Below are positions 46,868 through 58,651 of a stretch of DNA of 64,000 nucleotides, in pieces. Position numbers and translations under genes: made by a program. The notes under the pieces were generated by a model, which was not told the DNA's origin, ran no database searches, and saw nothing but the letters and a program-made list of their open reading frames with translations. The stretch's first letter is position 1, and every line of letters begins with the position of its first letter. Source of the DNA: Papaver somniferum (Eukaryota; Streptophyta; Magnoliopsida; Ranunculales; Papaveraceae); the NCBI RefSeq assembly GCF_003573695.1, contig NC_039363.1, forward strand, positions 125,967,302 to 126,031,301. Reading direction: 5' to 3'.

Positions 46868-46950
46868 CACCAACTATACAGTTGTCATGGGTAGGTGTAG
46901 TGTGTCCACTGTTCATTGTTTTAAGGTGAACAAAGCTTTTATTCTACGCG
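46868..46950 (-). promoter_or_regulatory. Upstream block shared by both GASA genes (copy 2)
   Basis: CACCAAC, ATACAGTTGTCAT (46876-46888) and TTCTACGCG (46942-46950) occur in the same order as at 42243-42330. It starts about 170 bases before the ATG. Confidence 0.55.
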
Positions 46951-48766
46951 GTTTCCCAGTCAGACTCAAAAAGAAGTCAAGACAGGATCAACTAGACAAA
47001 AGAGGATATTGCCACCCACTTTTTAATTACAAAGTTCGGATTTTTCATGGGAACTGGTTATTAAGAAGGTCTTAAACAACCTTATAATCCACTTTAACCT
47101 AATCTCTTCAGATGAGGTTGCTTAGTAGTGCTTACATGTCAGTCACCAGTTCACCAGTCAGTATAGAGTAGTTGAACTTCTGATGACATGTAGCATTTGC
47201 ATGCGGTTGTTCTAAACATTCAGGTGCCTTTGTTTGCCTGTTCAATTTACATTTTCTGACATTTCTGTAAGACTATGACGTCGGGATTGTAGGACTCAGT
47301 GTGACCGAGGTTGGAAAGAGTGAAGAATGATCTGGAAGAATAAGGAGTGAGAGATTGCTAAGGTAATGGTGGGGGGGGGGGGGGGGGGGTATGATTTATG
47401 AAACAAGGTGGTACTGCACAACATGTGGGGACTCGGTGAAGGATGCTCATCCCGATACGCTACATTCAACGTTTTGTATATAGAAAGCGATTAACTGCGT
47501 CGATATCGAGTATCATATAGGGGAGCAATTTCTATCGGTTTCGGTCTCTTCTTTTCTTGTGTACATTTTACTGGTACATTAAAGCTTTTAGAGAAGAAGC
47601 ATAGAGATGCGCATGTGAGCTGTCGAATCCCATATATTACTTGACAAAAGAGTAGGATTTGGGATAGGTTAAGTGGGATTTTGATACTGTGACCCACCCC
47701 ACCACAACAATGCGGACTTTTCTTATTTGTATTTTTCTCTCTCAAATGATTCATTAGTAAAACCATATTTCAGCGGCCAAAATGATAGTTTTGGCTCAGA
47801 TGCAAGGACTTGCACAAAGGATGAGTAGCGCCATTGTTCTGTTCTTGGTAACAAGGTTGTACTAATTACAGAAGATTGAACCCCGAACGGTTACAGTTTT
47901 TAACTCTTTTCTACGGTGTTAGATACAACTATAGAAGCATTCAGCCAACGGTTCACCTGCAGACCAAATCAAACACCAAACATAGCGGAACATTCTGAAG
48001 GAAAAAAAGAAAGAAAAAGATTTAGCATTGCCTCTTGGAAATATGAAGTCGGCCTAACTATGTTTCTCGCATTCATATTCGCCCTGCAGAAATCGGAGAT
48101 GCTTCTCAACTCTAACCCCAAAGTCGACTTGTAATTATTCCCATTAATAACAGAACAAGGTATCTTCCATGAATATTCAAAAGATGAATTTGAGGAGGAT
48201 ATTTAAAGAACCACATTTTTTATAATTCCAAAAGAATTCACAGTCATACTACTACGCGAGCATTTGGATTAGAAAATATATCAGTTAAGTAACTACATGG
48301 TAATTATGAAATACTCACTTGGAGCTAGTTCTTTTCACACAAATCCTGTACATTGAGTCTCTTAGAGGTGCTCTAAAGACAGCTAGATCCATGGAGCAAG
48401 GACAATAGACCATCAGGGTATTTCGTGACAAAACAATGGACTTATCATCCCCAGGTTCCCCATTTCCCCACCTCCAATGGACGACACGTAGAAGTCTACA
48501 AGTGATTGGTTCCAGCTATATGGACATGACAGAACACATGCAACACTTAAATATTACAATAGGAAGTAACTGGAACATGTTAAGATACAACAGTGCACCA
48601 GTAATCCACTTGTGGAACTATACTGTAAACCCCCTAGTTTAATGTCATTTTGTATATTATGTATATTTTAGTTACAAGTATGCTTCTGACTATGCAAAGA
48701 TGACATAAATATGTTAACCTACTGAATCTTTTAATACATGTGAAGGGCAAGCTGAGATTAATATTA
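46951..48766. other. Intergenic stretch between GASA gene 2 and the LRR-WD40 gene
   Basis: No gene recognised. It holds a 19-G run at 47371-47389 and, near 48766, should include the 3' untranslated region of the LRR-WD40 gene. Confidence 0.45.
47371..47389 (+). repeat. G19 homopolymer
   Basis: Nineteen consecutive G. It could form a quadruplex, and its length may be uncertain in the assembly. Confidence 0.9.
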
Positions 48767-51700
48767 TTAACCTCCCATACTGCAGGACTTACGAGACCGT
48801 TGATTGTTGTAATGATAATCCTCAGCATTGTCACTGGATGCCATTAAGTTCACCTGTTACATTAAGAAAATCTCCAAAACTTAGCGCCCGCCAGATACAC
48901 CAAAACTGTGCCCTCGTGTAACAATCTCTTAGTAATTTAATATATTCATGCTTCAAGGAAAAAAAAAACACCAAAATGCTGACAAATTCTAAACTGAGGG
49001 AAAGAAAAAACCTTAATGATTTGAGATTTTGAGCAAGGGCGCATATATGCTGCTAGGACGCTCATGTGGAAATCCTGTAATCCGTGAAAGAACAAAAGAC
49101 ATAACATACTGTGGAACCACTAAAATCAAACAACACAGCAAAAAAAAAAAATGAAGTGTGAAATTAAGTAGAGGTGCTTTTAGTTTGCTTAAATAAATCC
49201 GATCTCAGTAACAAAATCGGAAGCCAACCATCTTGACTTTGAAACAAGAAAGCTCCCATTATATTACTCATTTTTACCATGACTAAGCCATTATATTAAT
49301 ATATAACCTTTGCCTTGCTTGGTTGTGGAGCAAATAAGACCTTTAACCTAGGGTGATCTGTCACTGGGGATCGTGACCAAAATTCAGCTCAATCAGCTTC
49401 ATCATGAGGGTCCACAACCAATGTCATATTAAGCATGTCATAAAAACCCGTCTTAGCCTAAGGACAAATGGATAATTGCAAGGTAAGTATCTCGTATTGA
49501 GAAAAGATCCAACATCCAAAAAGATGACCATCGGAACCCCTTCTGTTGGGTGAGTGGCTCGAACAAGTCACTAGGTCTAGATCCAGGTGCAGAAGATACG
49601 GTTTCGTGTGGAAATTTTAAGTCAAATCTCTCCTTGCATACTAGCTATGCGTAATTTAAAAATAAACTCCACACCTGGTCCCAAAGGTGGTTAATTAGGG
49701 ACAGTACTGGTACTACGCGGTCGGACCTGAACAGCCACAGATCCTAACATGTTGTCCAGGTTGTCCATTAATGTAGTGGTGGAGATAAAAAGATGGCACT
49801 CACCCTATAAGGATCCCCCCTCAAAGACTGCACAAACATGGAATTCCCTGGCCCCTTACCCTGCAAAAGGAAACGAGCAGAGTACACTTCCATCAGCAGA
49901 GGCAAGTTGTAAAAGCAACTATTATCATGTTCTCTATAAAAATTCAGCGAAATGCACCAAGTTTCCTCACTCTGAAGAAATAACTAATTAGGCACTTAAA
50001 ATAATTGTTGAAGCACCATTGTGCTTTCATGAGAAGCTGTAATAGTTAGTTTTTCGTGCTTTCATGGTTAACTGAAATTTTTTGATATAACTGAATTCAA
50101 TTTTATGTTAACAGCAGTTACTAAATCCTAAAAGGCAGACTTTTTATACGGTTTAAATAAGCTCAATAATTAATACTAGAAAAGTTAAAATTTCACCAAA
50201 GTTCGCACTGGTGCTAAATGACCACAGAAGAGACTTCTGCCTTAATGACCAAAAGCATGGGATAATGATGGTATGAACAACTTGTGACTAATGCATTATT
50301 CAGATGAATCTTACCTATCAGTCAACTTTTGCGTGTCCTTTAAAATATTGAGAGGACAAAATAACACAAATTATTAAATATTTATTTGAAGGTTCTATTT
50401 ACCTCCAAAGAAATATCCCTGAGACGCCTGCCAGTTTGAGCACAGCAAACACGAACAATATTTTCATCACAACTCCCACTTATGATATAGTCCCTCCCAT
50501 TCATGTAATATGACCTAGTGTAATTGTGGGCGCTTCCTGTTGGCATTATATCAAATTTCATATGGAGCCTTCCATCTACAGCCAAACGTTGTTTGACCTG
50601 CATATCATAAACAGTATATAAGCAAATGGTTGTAAAGATCAGTATAACATACCTTTATTTATTTATTCATTCAACAAAGAGTTTATGAGAATGTCCATTG
50701 TCATCCACATGCAGGGGAATGCTGCCCATTTTGCTCACCACCTACATCTTGGTCAAACTGGGTTCAATCAGATGAGTCAAGCATGCTGAATTTCTTGGTC
50801 TAGAAACAACCTTTTTCACCAGTCTACAAAGGCTACAGTCAATAGGTGGTTTTTCAAATGTGACGGGTCGCACATGAGCCCATACTTCCATTAATAATAG
50901 TCGAGACACTGGACTACACAAGAAAAAACTGAAAATTCTGTGGTACCTCTTGTCACTACAAAACCAGTTTATTAACTACATGGTCTAGCTTAAATCCAAC
51001 AACTGATAATTATGTTTTATAAGATTGCCATACTACCTGGCAGGCATACAGCTTTTGTTATGTTGTGGTAGGATTATATTTGTATGTCAAGGAACTACCG
51101 TACCTCATTGTCAACAGCTGATGAAAGTAGGTATTGGTCGTCTGGAGAAAAGCACACCATGACATTTCCCCTTGAGCTTGAAGCCGTATAACAAGGCTTA
51201 TGTGGTCCTTGCCTTAAGTCCCACATTTTGATGTCCTGGTCAAACGATGAAGAAGCAAAGATGGAGGGAGAATGATGAGCAAACTTAACAACATTGATAT
51301 GACCTTCATGCATATTGGTGAAGACCTGTAAACGCCTTCCACTACCTATATCATACAAAGCCACATTTTTTGAGTATCCACTAGCAATGAAATGTTCGTC
51401 CGTCGAATTGACATGAACTGAAGTTAACTGCTCAAAATCATCAAACGTAACAGCATCTGAACAGCGATGTCTATCAGTGATAACAGATGCCATCTGATTA
51501 ATATCGTACAGCTGCAGGGAACCATTGTCAGATCCAGCAATGAGCTGCATTAACATACAGAAGGAAGATCAGTTTTTCCACACTGGCAAATGTATGATAA
51601 CAATATTAAGAGAAAACGAACATGAACAGCTTGAAATTACCTAATACACTTATTAAACAAACACGTACCTTAGATGGGTATCTTCTAAGCCAGCTGAGAC

Positions 51701-54700
51701 CCAAAACACTATTTAATGTTCCCAAGGATGGAAGATAGCCAACAAGTTTACCATTCTCATGGTTCATAACTACCAATTCACCATCCAAAGTTCCAAAAAC
51801 CATGAGACTAGACATAGCTGGATGATACTCAAACTGCCTAGGACGAAAGCTCTTAGCCTCTTCCCCTGAAATGCTGCATAAGTCCGGAACAGAATGTAGA
51901 AGAGGCCACGCAAAAGAACCTACTTTGGCAGAGCAAATCGACCTGGAAATAGAGCACTTATTCATCCTACGAGGATATGGTTCCTTGAGTTGTGGAGATT
52001 TTTGCAAGTGGCCAGCAACTGCTCCCATTTCACGTTTGTGCAATACACTAATAAGACTCTCTTTCCGTTGTCTGTTGTACGGCAAATACTCGTAGTACTG
52101 TGAGTAAATAATTTTGGCCATTTCCCTATCTTTCTTTCCAATAAGCAAATTGTCCAAGACTTTCAAACGGGGCAGGGTTGCTACCATGTATTCTCTGTAA
52201 TGCTTCTCAAAGCAAATGGGAGAAGGATGATGTGAAATATATTTCTTTGGAATAGTATCTGGAGTATTCTTCATATGCCTCAAGTTAAATGCACCTCCTA
52301 AAGCGCTTCCCTCTTCATCAGGGATCATAGCCCCCAAAGAAACCTGATGGAATCCCAATAAATCATTAGAGCTTCAACAAACTACTATTGATCTCTACAA
52401 TGTCATGATTAAAACTATAACAAAGGTTCACTCAGTACCTCATTTTCCAACTCGGCCCATTCACCAAGCTCAGGAAGTACATCAGAGAGTAGCTCCTCCA
52501 AACCTGTTCGTTGCTGGTGACTTGAAAAGTCTACTTCACTGTCATCTGATGAGTCCTCAGTTGCGCTTTCCTGAAGGGCATGATTCACCAAGCTATGAAC
52601 AAAATATGAGTTGCTTAGCATCCCTTCTCTACGGGAATACAGCAACTCTTGAGATAGAGAATCAAGGTGGTCCGACCCACTCACATCACCAGAAAGATAG
52701 TTTGCCTCATCAATAGTTGATGTAGGACACGATGCAGTATCATTGCAGCATAAACAATTTTGAAACCGTAGCTCCACCAAAGAAGGTAGCTTTGACAGTG
52801 CAGCACTTGTTGTCCAGAGATTGACTATTCTTGTCTCACACATAGACAGACGCATCAGTTTAGGCATGCAAGTAAAGCACTCTTCATTGAAACTAGTGAG
52901 TGAAATGCTGAAATCCAGATTAAGATTGTGTAAATGCATAAAATTTCCAATCATGTTGAGCTTCCGGATATGAGAAGATCTCAAGTTCAAGACTTCACAT
53001 GTCAACCCGCCATGGAGAAGATCCCTGAAAGACCAATATCCCCAAACAATTACTTCAACCATACTAAGAACCAGAGTCATTAGGAGTCTCATATACACGT
53101 TATACGAAATTAGCTAAACTGATAGTGAAGGTTGATAAGGAAAGACGAATGCAAAATGTCGTCCCACCCAAAAGCGGTGTTTTAAAGGTCATGCATTGAA
53201 GGTGCCACACTGCAACTAAATAATACAAGTGCCCGTTTACTTAATAATTCAGCATTGGATGTAAGAGTCGATAACACAAAGTGGGTGGGGAATATTATCA
53301 GTTCAGAAATTCCTGAAAATTCATTGTTCCCACAACTGTTTCGTTTTGCTCTATATATATTATTAGGTAAAGAAGGGCGGACATGAAAGATTGCAATAAA
53401 GCTGTTTTAATGTAAGATTGAGAAAATGCAGTTAAACACCTAAGCAACTCAAAAGCTGAAAAAAGATACCGCCTTAGATTTTACAGAGAACCAAATAGAA
53501 GTACCCAAGCACAAGGAGCAGTAACAAACCTCAAAGACCCCTTCCCAAATGAAGAATCTTGCAGATCAACAACTCGAAGCTTCTGATGGATTGCACGCAT
53601 CAGAGATAGGACGAGTTCGCCAGTCAACTGATATGGCGATTCATGAAGTATGTCGACTATGTCAATCTCAGACAAGTCAACTGCCGAGAACACTTCTATA
53701 AGAGGAGGAACATCAATGTCCTTCAATTTGTTTAGCAAAACCTGAAAGTTACATTGCTCGCGACGAGATTTTTGAAGCTTGGCCTGAGTAATGAGAAAGA
53801 GCAAGTTTTCACTACTACAATCTATTGTACCAAGACAAGGATTACTAGCTCACAAATCATAAAGTTTCACATATCATGTGCTTAACATTAGTAGTAGTTT
53901 TAGAAATTCCAACGTGGTTATATCCCATCTACAATTTAGCTGCATGAATGAAGCTACGAAGCACAGATTTATGGGGGTCAGGAAGTAATTAACATGGTAA
54001 ACTATAATCTATTTGGCACATTCATGGTGATCCAAGTAGATATGACTTCATAAGTTACTCCATTGTTGAAGATTAGCATCTAATTTGGCCAATATAACAT
54101 GGAAAGCAGATGAGATTGCCATTTCAGTTGCTCAATTATCTCTACTGTTTTTAAACCTCGACAGTTTTAGGAAGAAAATACCCGGCACATGCAAAATCAT
54201 TAATCAGTAATATCCTTACTATTACACATACAATTCCAGAATACTATTACCACCAAAAGTTGCCGACACTGAATATAATTCTAATAAACAAAGAAGACAA
54301 GGTAGAGTTACCAATTAGAAGTTTTAACAATATGCCAAGTGAAGTGATGAAGAACAACCTTGTAGAAACCTGACAAGATAGAAGCATTTGGTAGTTGGTT
54401 TTGCCTCTCGCAAACATCAAGATACCTAAAAAACAGAAATGATATATAGCATTAAACTACAAACAAAAGAATCAAGTTGACTACACTTTCTTCTATCTCA
54501 GACATTTCAATTCATGAGTTTGGCAGAAATTTTATTTCATTTTACAGACTAAATTAGAATATCAACTAATCAGATATGATAATGGAAGCGTTTATGTTCA
54601 CATGCATCAACGAATTCAACAAAAAACGAAAAAAAAAAATCAAAATTTAAAAAAAAAAACAAAAAACAAAAAAAAAAACAATTAAAAATACCTAGCTTCT

Positions 54701-54723
54701 AGGGTAAAGAGATTTATGGCCAT
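48767..54723 (-). CDS. LRR-WD40 protein with WDxR (DWD-type) box
   Basis: I read ten exons with GT-AG borders, in order: 54723-54692, 54425-54359, 53783-53530, 53024-52439, 52343-51669, 51544-51104, 50597-50403, 49860-49804, 49074-49012, 48853-48767. The frame is continuous for about 818 residues. An N-terminal third is leucine-rich (LRVVDLQDSSF, VLNLRSSHIRKL, LHNLNLDFS). A serine/acidic linker follows (ATEDSSDDSEVDFSS). Then come WD40-like blades (GTLDGELVVM, IAGSDNGSLQLYDI, IASGYSKNVALYDI, ASSSFDQDIKMWDLRQG, ISGSCDENIVRV). The WDLR in one blade fits the WDxR box by which such proteins bind DDB1 in CUL4 ubiquitin ligases, so a substrate-receptor role is a reasonable inference; Arabidopsis DHU1 may be a relative, unverified. 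The last exon could instead splice at 48793. ATG is in CCATGGCC. Confidence 0.85.
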
Positions 54724-54842
54724 GGCTTTTGACTGCTTCTTCTTCTACTGCTACGACGAGCCCTTTGTTGCAGAGATAATGATTCGAGGGAATCAAAAGG
54801 ACATTTGATTTGAGAAACCGATGAGGATGATGATGAGAACAT
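54714..54842 (-). CDS. Upstream ORF overlapping the LRR-WD40 start
   Basis: An ATG at 54842 opens 42 codons, serine-rich then arginine-rich (RARRSSRRRS), in another frame. It ends at a TAA that overlaps the main ATG region by about 10 bases. If the transcript starts upstream of 54842, this would limit translation of the main protein. The transcript start is not known, so it may also be silent. Confidence 0.35.
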   Translation of the reverse strand: MFSSSSSSVSQIKCPFDSLESLSLQQRARRSSRRRSSQKPWP

Positions 54843-55282
54843 GTGTCGACATCACTTGTCTATTACTTTACCATCTAATTTCTTCTTCTCAGTAAACAAA
54901 GTGGAGGGAAATTATTCCGTGTGGGATGAGAAATGGGGAATTTTATCATTCCTGTCACTTTCACGAATATCAGATCATATGTTTTAGGAACCTGTGACAC
55001 GCGGCGTTATCTCGAAAATGCAATGCTTCCCCAAAAAATCCCCACAATTGTCACCTCACACAGCACACCTAATGGCGGACAGATTTGGGGGATTTCTGTG
55101 GGGAAGCCTAGCACTTCCGGCGTTATCTTAAAACCCAAACTGGCGATATCTTCCGATTTGTACCATAGTCACAAACAGTTTGGGTGTAATAATAGGCCCA
55201 GTAAAATGAAAATTTGAAGGAGTATAGTTTGCCATGCCACGTGATCTGGAAATCTATTTTTGGGCGGTGGTAAAATGTAGGG
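54843..55282. other. Intergenic stretch, probable promoter of LRR-WD40 gene
   Basis: No gene recognised. The 95-codon plus-strand frame at 54933-55217 has no known look. Confidence 0.4.
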
Positions 55283-55859
55283 CTGAATTGGGGCCCTGAA
55301 ATAGTGATTGGGGACCCCTAACTATAAGACAAAAAAAGGTCATGAAATAGTAATTGAGAGTTATCCCTTATTCCACTTTTTTAGAAATGGCTAAACTATC
55401 CCTGAATTATTAGTGTGAATTGAATGTTGATTAGTTGTTAATTAATTTGGGTGGATTAAAATCAAATTTAAGGATAAAAATTTGATAAAAGAAAAATTGT
55501 ATTTTTGTGTTGTGGAGAAGAAAAAGTTGAGTTTTGGGGGAAAACTTAGGGTTATTTGAAATGAGTGATTCTAGTGGAGGAAATGATGTTGGTGAAGCTT
55601 CAAACAACATACATGATTGTGTTGATGGTGAGATTGTCTCAACTAATCCTATGGATTGGATGTTTGATGAAGAGATGTTAATAGAGGAAGCTTTGATAAT
55701 TGTTGCAAATGAAGATCCTTTTGCTCAAAATGTAGGAACCAATACTCAAAATGAAGAACCCAAAGCTCTAAACAATCAGGTAAACTTCCTATACTCTTAA
55801 AATCGCATGAATGGTGCTCCAAGTGGTCGATTCATGGTCACTATGCAACAGCTCAGTGT

Positions 55860-56170
55860 GAGGGTCGTTAGGTCGTGAGCATAATTAACTAACGACCCTG
55901 TAAAGTCGTCAATGAATTGGCACCAAAATAAACGACTCCATTGTTCAGTTATGAAAAATCGTCAATGAGGTTCCTAAAAGATGACGACTCCATTTTTTAG
56001 GTCATATAGAGTCGTTAACTCTATATATTTAGAACCGAACGACTAAAAAACCTTTTACTCTCTGTAGCTATCACTCTAAGGGTCGTCAGTTAAGCATTAC
56101 TATATACGGACGACCCTATCATATTAAATGAGAGTCGTTTTTTTTATATATCTCTAATATTGACGACTCA
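55860..56170. repeat. GAGTCGT/ACGACTC inverted-motif array 1
   Basis: About eleven GTCGT or ACGAC words in both orientations (GGGTCGTTAG, AACGACCCT, AACGACTCC, GAGTCGTTAAC, GACGACTCAA) lie in the first transposase intron. Confidence 0.75.
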
Positions 56171-56330
56171 AACTGATTTTTTTTTTAATGATTTCTGATT
56201 TCATAGAACCATTTCATTGAATTGTAAAAGTCGTACATCTTTCATAGGGTTAAATACAATACATGATAACGATTCACTTCTACACTTAATCATAAAGCAT
56301 GTAATTATACATGGTTCCATTGAAGATAAA

Positions 56331-56758
56331 TTAGCAATCATGTAACTCAAACTTTTTCCCATGAAGCACCTCGTAGTATCCATACGCCTTCTTCATCTGA
56401 AAACGCAAACGCAAACATACTTAGTTAGTATCGATCAAAGCTTTGGATAAGTTTGACCTCTTGTTTAAATACTTACTCTTATAGCACTCAGCATATCCGG
56501 AAAGGCTTCCCTTACGGCCGTAAATTCTCTTTTCAAAACATCACACTCGAATTTTATCTCCTTGAAGCGTTCCTTGACTTGTTTCAAAGACCTTGAGTAG
56601 CGATTTCCGTCCAATGCCACAAAAACGATGAATACGCGGTTCCATCAAGCATCCGATGCTTCATCAATGTTTGTGTCTATACTTTCAAAGTGGTTTGTGA
56701 CTGTCAACCAAGCTCTCGCAATGGCGCAATTCTCTTCGGAAGTGTAGGGAATAGTCAT
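56331..56758 (-). pseudogene. SANT/Myb-like gene in transposase intron, one stop
   Basis: Exons 56758-56477 and 56396-56331 join across a GT-AG intron (115 codons). The start TIPYTSEENCAIARAWLTVT resembles the SANT/Myb-like domain found in PIF/Harbinger-associated proteins and GST-T3-like plant proteins, with NRYSRSLKQVKERFKEIKF as a likely third helix region. A TGA inside DEASDA-stop-WNRV takes the place of a tryptophan codon. The second exon (MKKAYGYYEVLHG) is short. Such proteins bind DNA and can serve as partners of a transposase. It lies antisense within the first transposase intron. It could be cargo, part of the element, or a piece of another element. Confidence 0.6.
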
Positions 56759-56937
56759 GGTGTTTGCTCTTGTTTTGATAAGGAGAAGAGAAGGTTGATA
56801 ATTAGGGTTTTGATAAGGAAGAGGTGAGATATGGGTCTCTATTTATAAAATTGAGCGACCCAACTGCCTCAACCACATTTGGTTGAGTTAAATTCTCCAA
56901 TAAATGCAAATACTATTATGATTCGTTATTAAAATTC

Positions 56938-57225
56938 GTTTACAACTAAACGACTCTTAGACTCAGTATATTTCGTCGTCAGGTTGGACATATATAACCG
57001 TACGACTCTAGAAGAAAACCGAGCAGAATGGTGTATATATATTTATCAGGAGTTATTAGTGTACACGGAGAGTCGTCAACCTTTGTTAAAGTGTCGGCAA
57101 TTGTCATTTTAGCAGATTGATGACTCTAATGTAAGATGAATCAAAGTCGTTAATCTGCAAAATATTTGTTGACGACTTTATGTGGTGTCGTTAATCTGCA
57201 TATAATATCTTGACGACCCTCTAAT
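56938..57225. repeat. GAGTCGT/ACGACTC inverted-motif array 2
   Basis: Words such as AACGACTCTTAG, GAGAGTCGTCAAC, AAAGTCGTTAATCTGCAAA and GACGACTTTATG lie upstream of the SANT-like ATG and before transposase exon 2. The GTCGTTAATCTGCA phrase recurs here and in array 3. Confidence 0.75.
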
Positions 57226-57921
57226 TTAATGGTTTTGTGTTTTGTTTTTTAGTTGGTAGTTCGACAATGCTCCCAGCCAGAACCCGTATCTACATTGGGT
57301 CCGGATACCTCCCAACATTATATGACTGATTTGGTATGTTTACCTTAACCGAGTCGATATATTTATATATTCAAATAATTTTATTAATGATCTCATGGTT
57401 GTCTAATTTAATTTTTTGCTCAATGTAGACATGGGAAACCAAGGATGACATCAAGGAATGGCTTATCCCTAAGGCAAAAGAGAAGATGTGTGTGGTTGTT
57501 CAAAGTAGACACGTCGATGGTAACAAGATGGAAATGGTATGCGAGAGAGCGGGTACGAAGGGAGAAAGTCACAAAGGCAAGAATTACAAGTATGAGAAGA
57601 GAACGACTAGGGTCTATAGAACAAATTCGAAGAAGTGTGAATGCCCGTTCATGATTGTTTTCAAAAGACGCCATGAAGCCGATCTATTCCGATTATATGG
57701 TATTCCGGACGGTCGTCACAACCATCCTCCACCCACAAGTTTATATGGACACCCTGCATATGCCCGGTTGAAACCACATCAGATGGATAAAGTTAGGCAG
57801 ATGAATGGATTTAGACCACTTAAGATCCTAAATATAATAAGGGCGGAAGATAAGGATAACTTATCCACCATTTCCACAATCAATGCTGCCAAAGCAACGA
57901 TTAAGAGAACTGAATGGGATG

Positions 57922-57929
57922 GTAGGTTC
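57922..57929. repeat. Target-site duplication GTAGGTTC, left copy (MITE)
   Basis: Recurs at 58644-58651. Taking out one copy plus the MITE restores an open transposase frame. Confidence 0.93.
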
Positions 57930-58643
57930 TAGAGCTGTCAAACGGGGCAAGCTAGGGTCAACCCGGCCCTAGCTTGCCAACCTGTATTAGGGTTAGGGTC
58001 AGCCCTAACCCTAGTACTATTCATGAACAAGCTCAAAACCCCAACCCTAGCCCTAGGCGGGTCAGCCCTGGAGGGTTAACGGGTTGGTTGGTTAATGGTA
58101 TCGATTCAAAAATGAAAATAAAAACTGACTTTGGTAAGGGTCGAACTTAGCTTAGGCTTAGGTCAATTTGGTGTTTAGTTAACAGCCCAACCACTGGGAT
58201 GTGAAGTGGACGTCCATAGTCCCACTTAATCAACACTATAACTAGATAGTACACTTTAGCTTCTTAGGAACGAAACCCTAACATCAACTGAGCACTTCAT
58301 TTTTCTATCATTTAATTAGTTTAATGTCGGTGAGACTAAAATTGTAATATATGTTTGGTTAGATCTTAAATTAACTAAATTTATTGATTTAAAATGAACT
58401 AAATTGTAATATATATATACAAGTCAGGGATTTTAAACAGTTGGTAGGGATGAAGGATGTATTTATTAATTTTGACGGGTTGGCGGGTAACCCGCGGGTT
58501 AGACCTAGCCCGGCTTGTTTTCTAGTAGGGTTGTATATGCCAACCCTAACCCGGCCCGTTTAGACAACAAGCCAAGCCGGGTCGGGTTGAAACAATCCGG
58601 GTTAGGGTCAACCCGCGGGCCGAGTTACAAATTGACAGCTCTA
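57930..58643. mobile_element. hAT-type MITE, 714 bp
   Basis: Perfect 12-base inverted ends (TAGAGCTGTCAA / TTGACAGCTCTA) and a perfect 8-bp target duplication point to the hAT superfamily. It has no transposase. Near both ends lie GC-rich words such as GGGTCAACCCGGCCC and GGTAACCCGCGGGTT, while the middle is AT-rich. It sits in the transposase coding sequence. Confidence 0.93.
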
Positions 58644-58651
58644 GTAGGTTC
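58644..58651. repeat. Target-site duplication GTAGGTTC, right copy (MITE)
   Basis: Matches 57922-57929. Confidence 0.93.

Noticed and set aside
47491..47766. 91-codon minus-strand frame between GASA gene 2 and the LRR-WD40 gene
   Set aside because: No recognisable domain and no supporting context.
57420..57674. Minus-strand 84-codon frame
   Set aside because: It is the opposite strand of transposase exon 3, which has the recognisable product.
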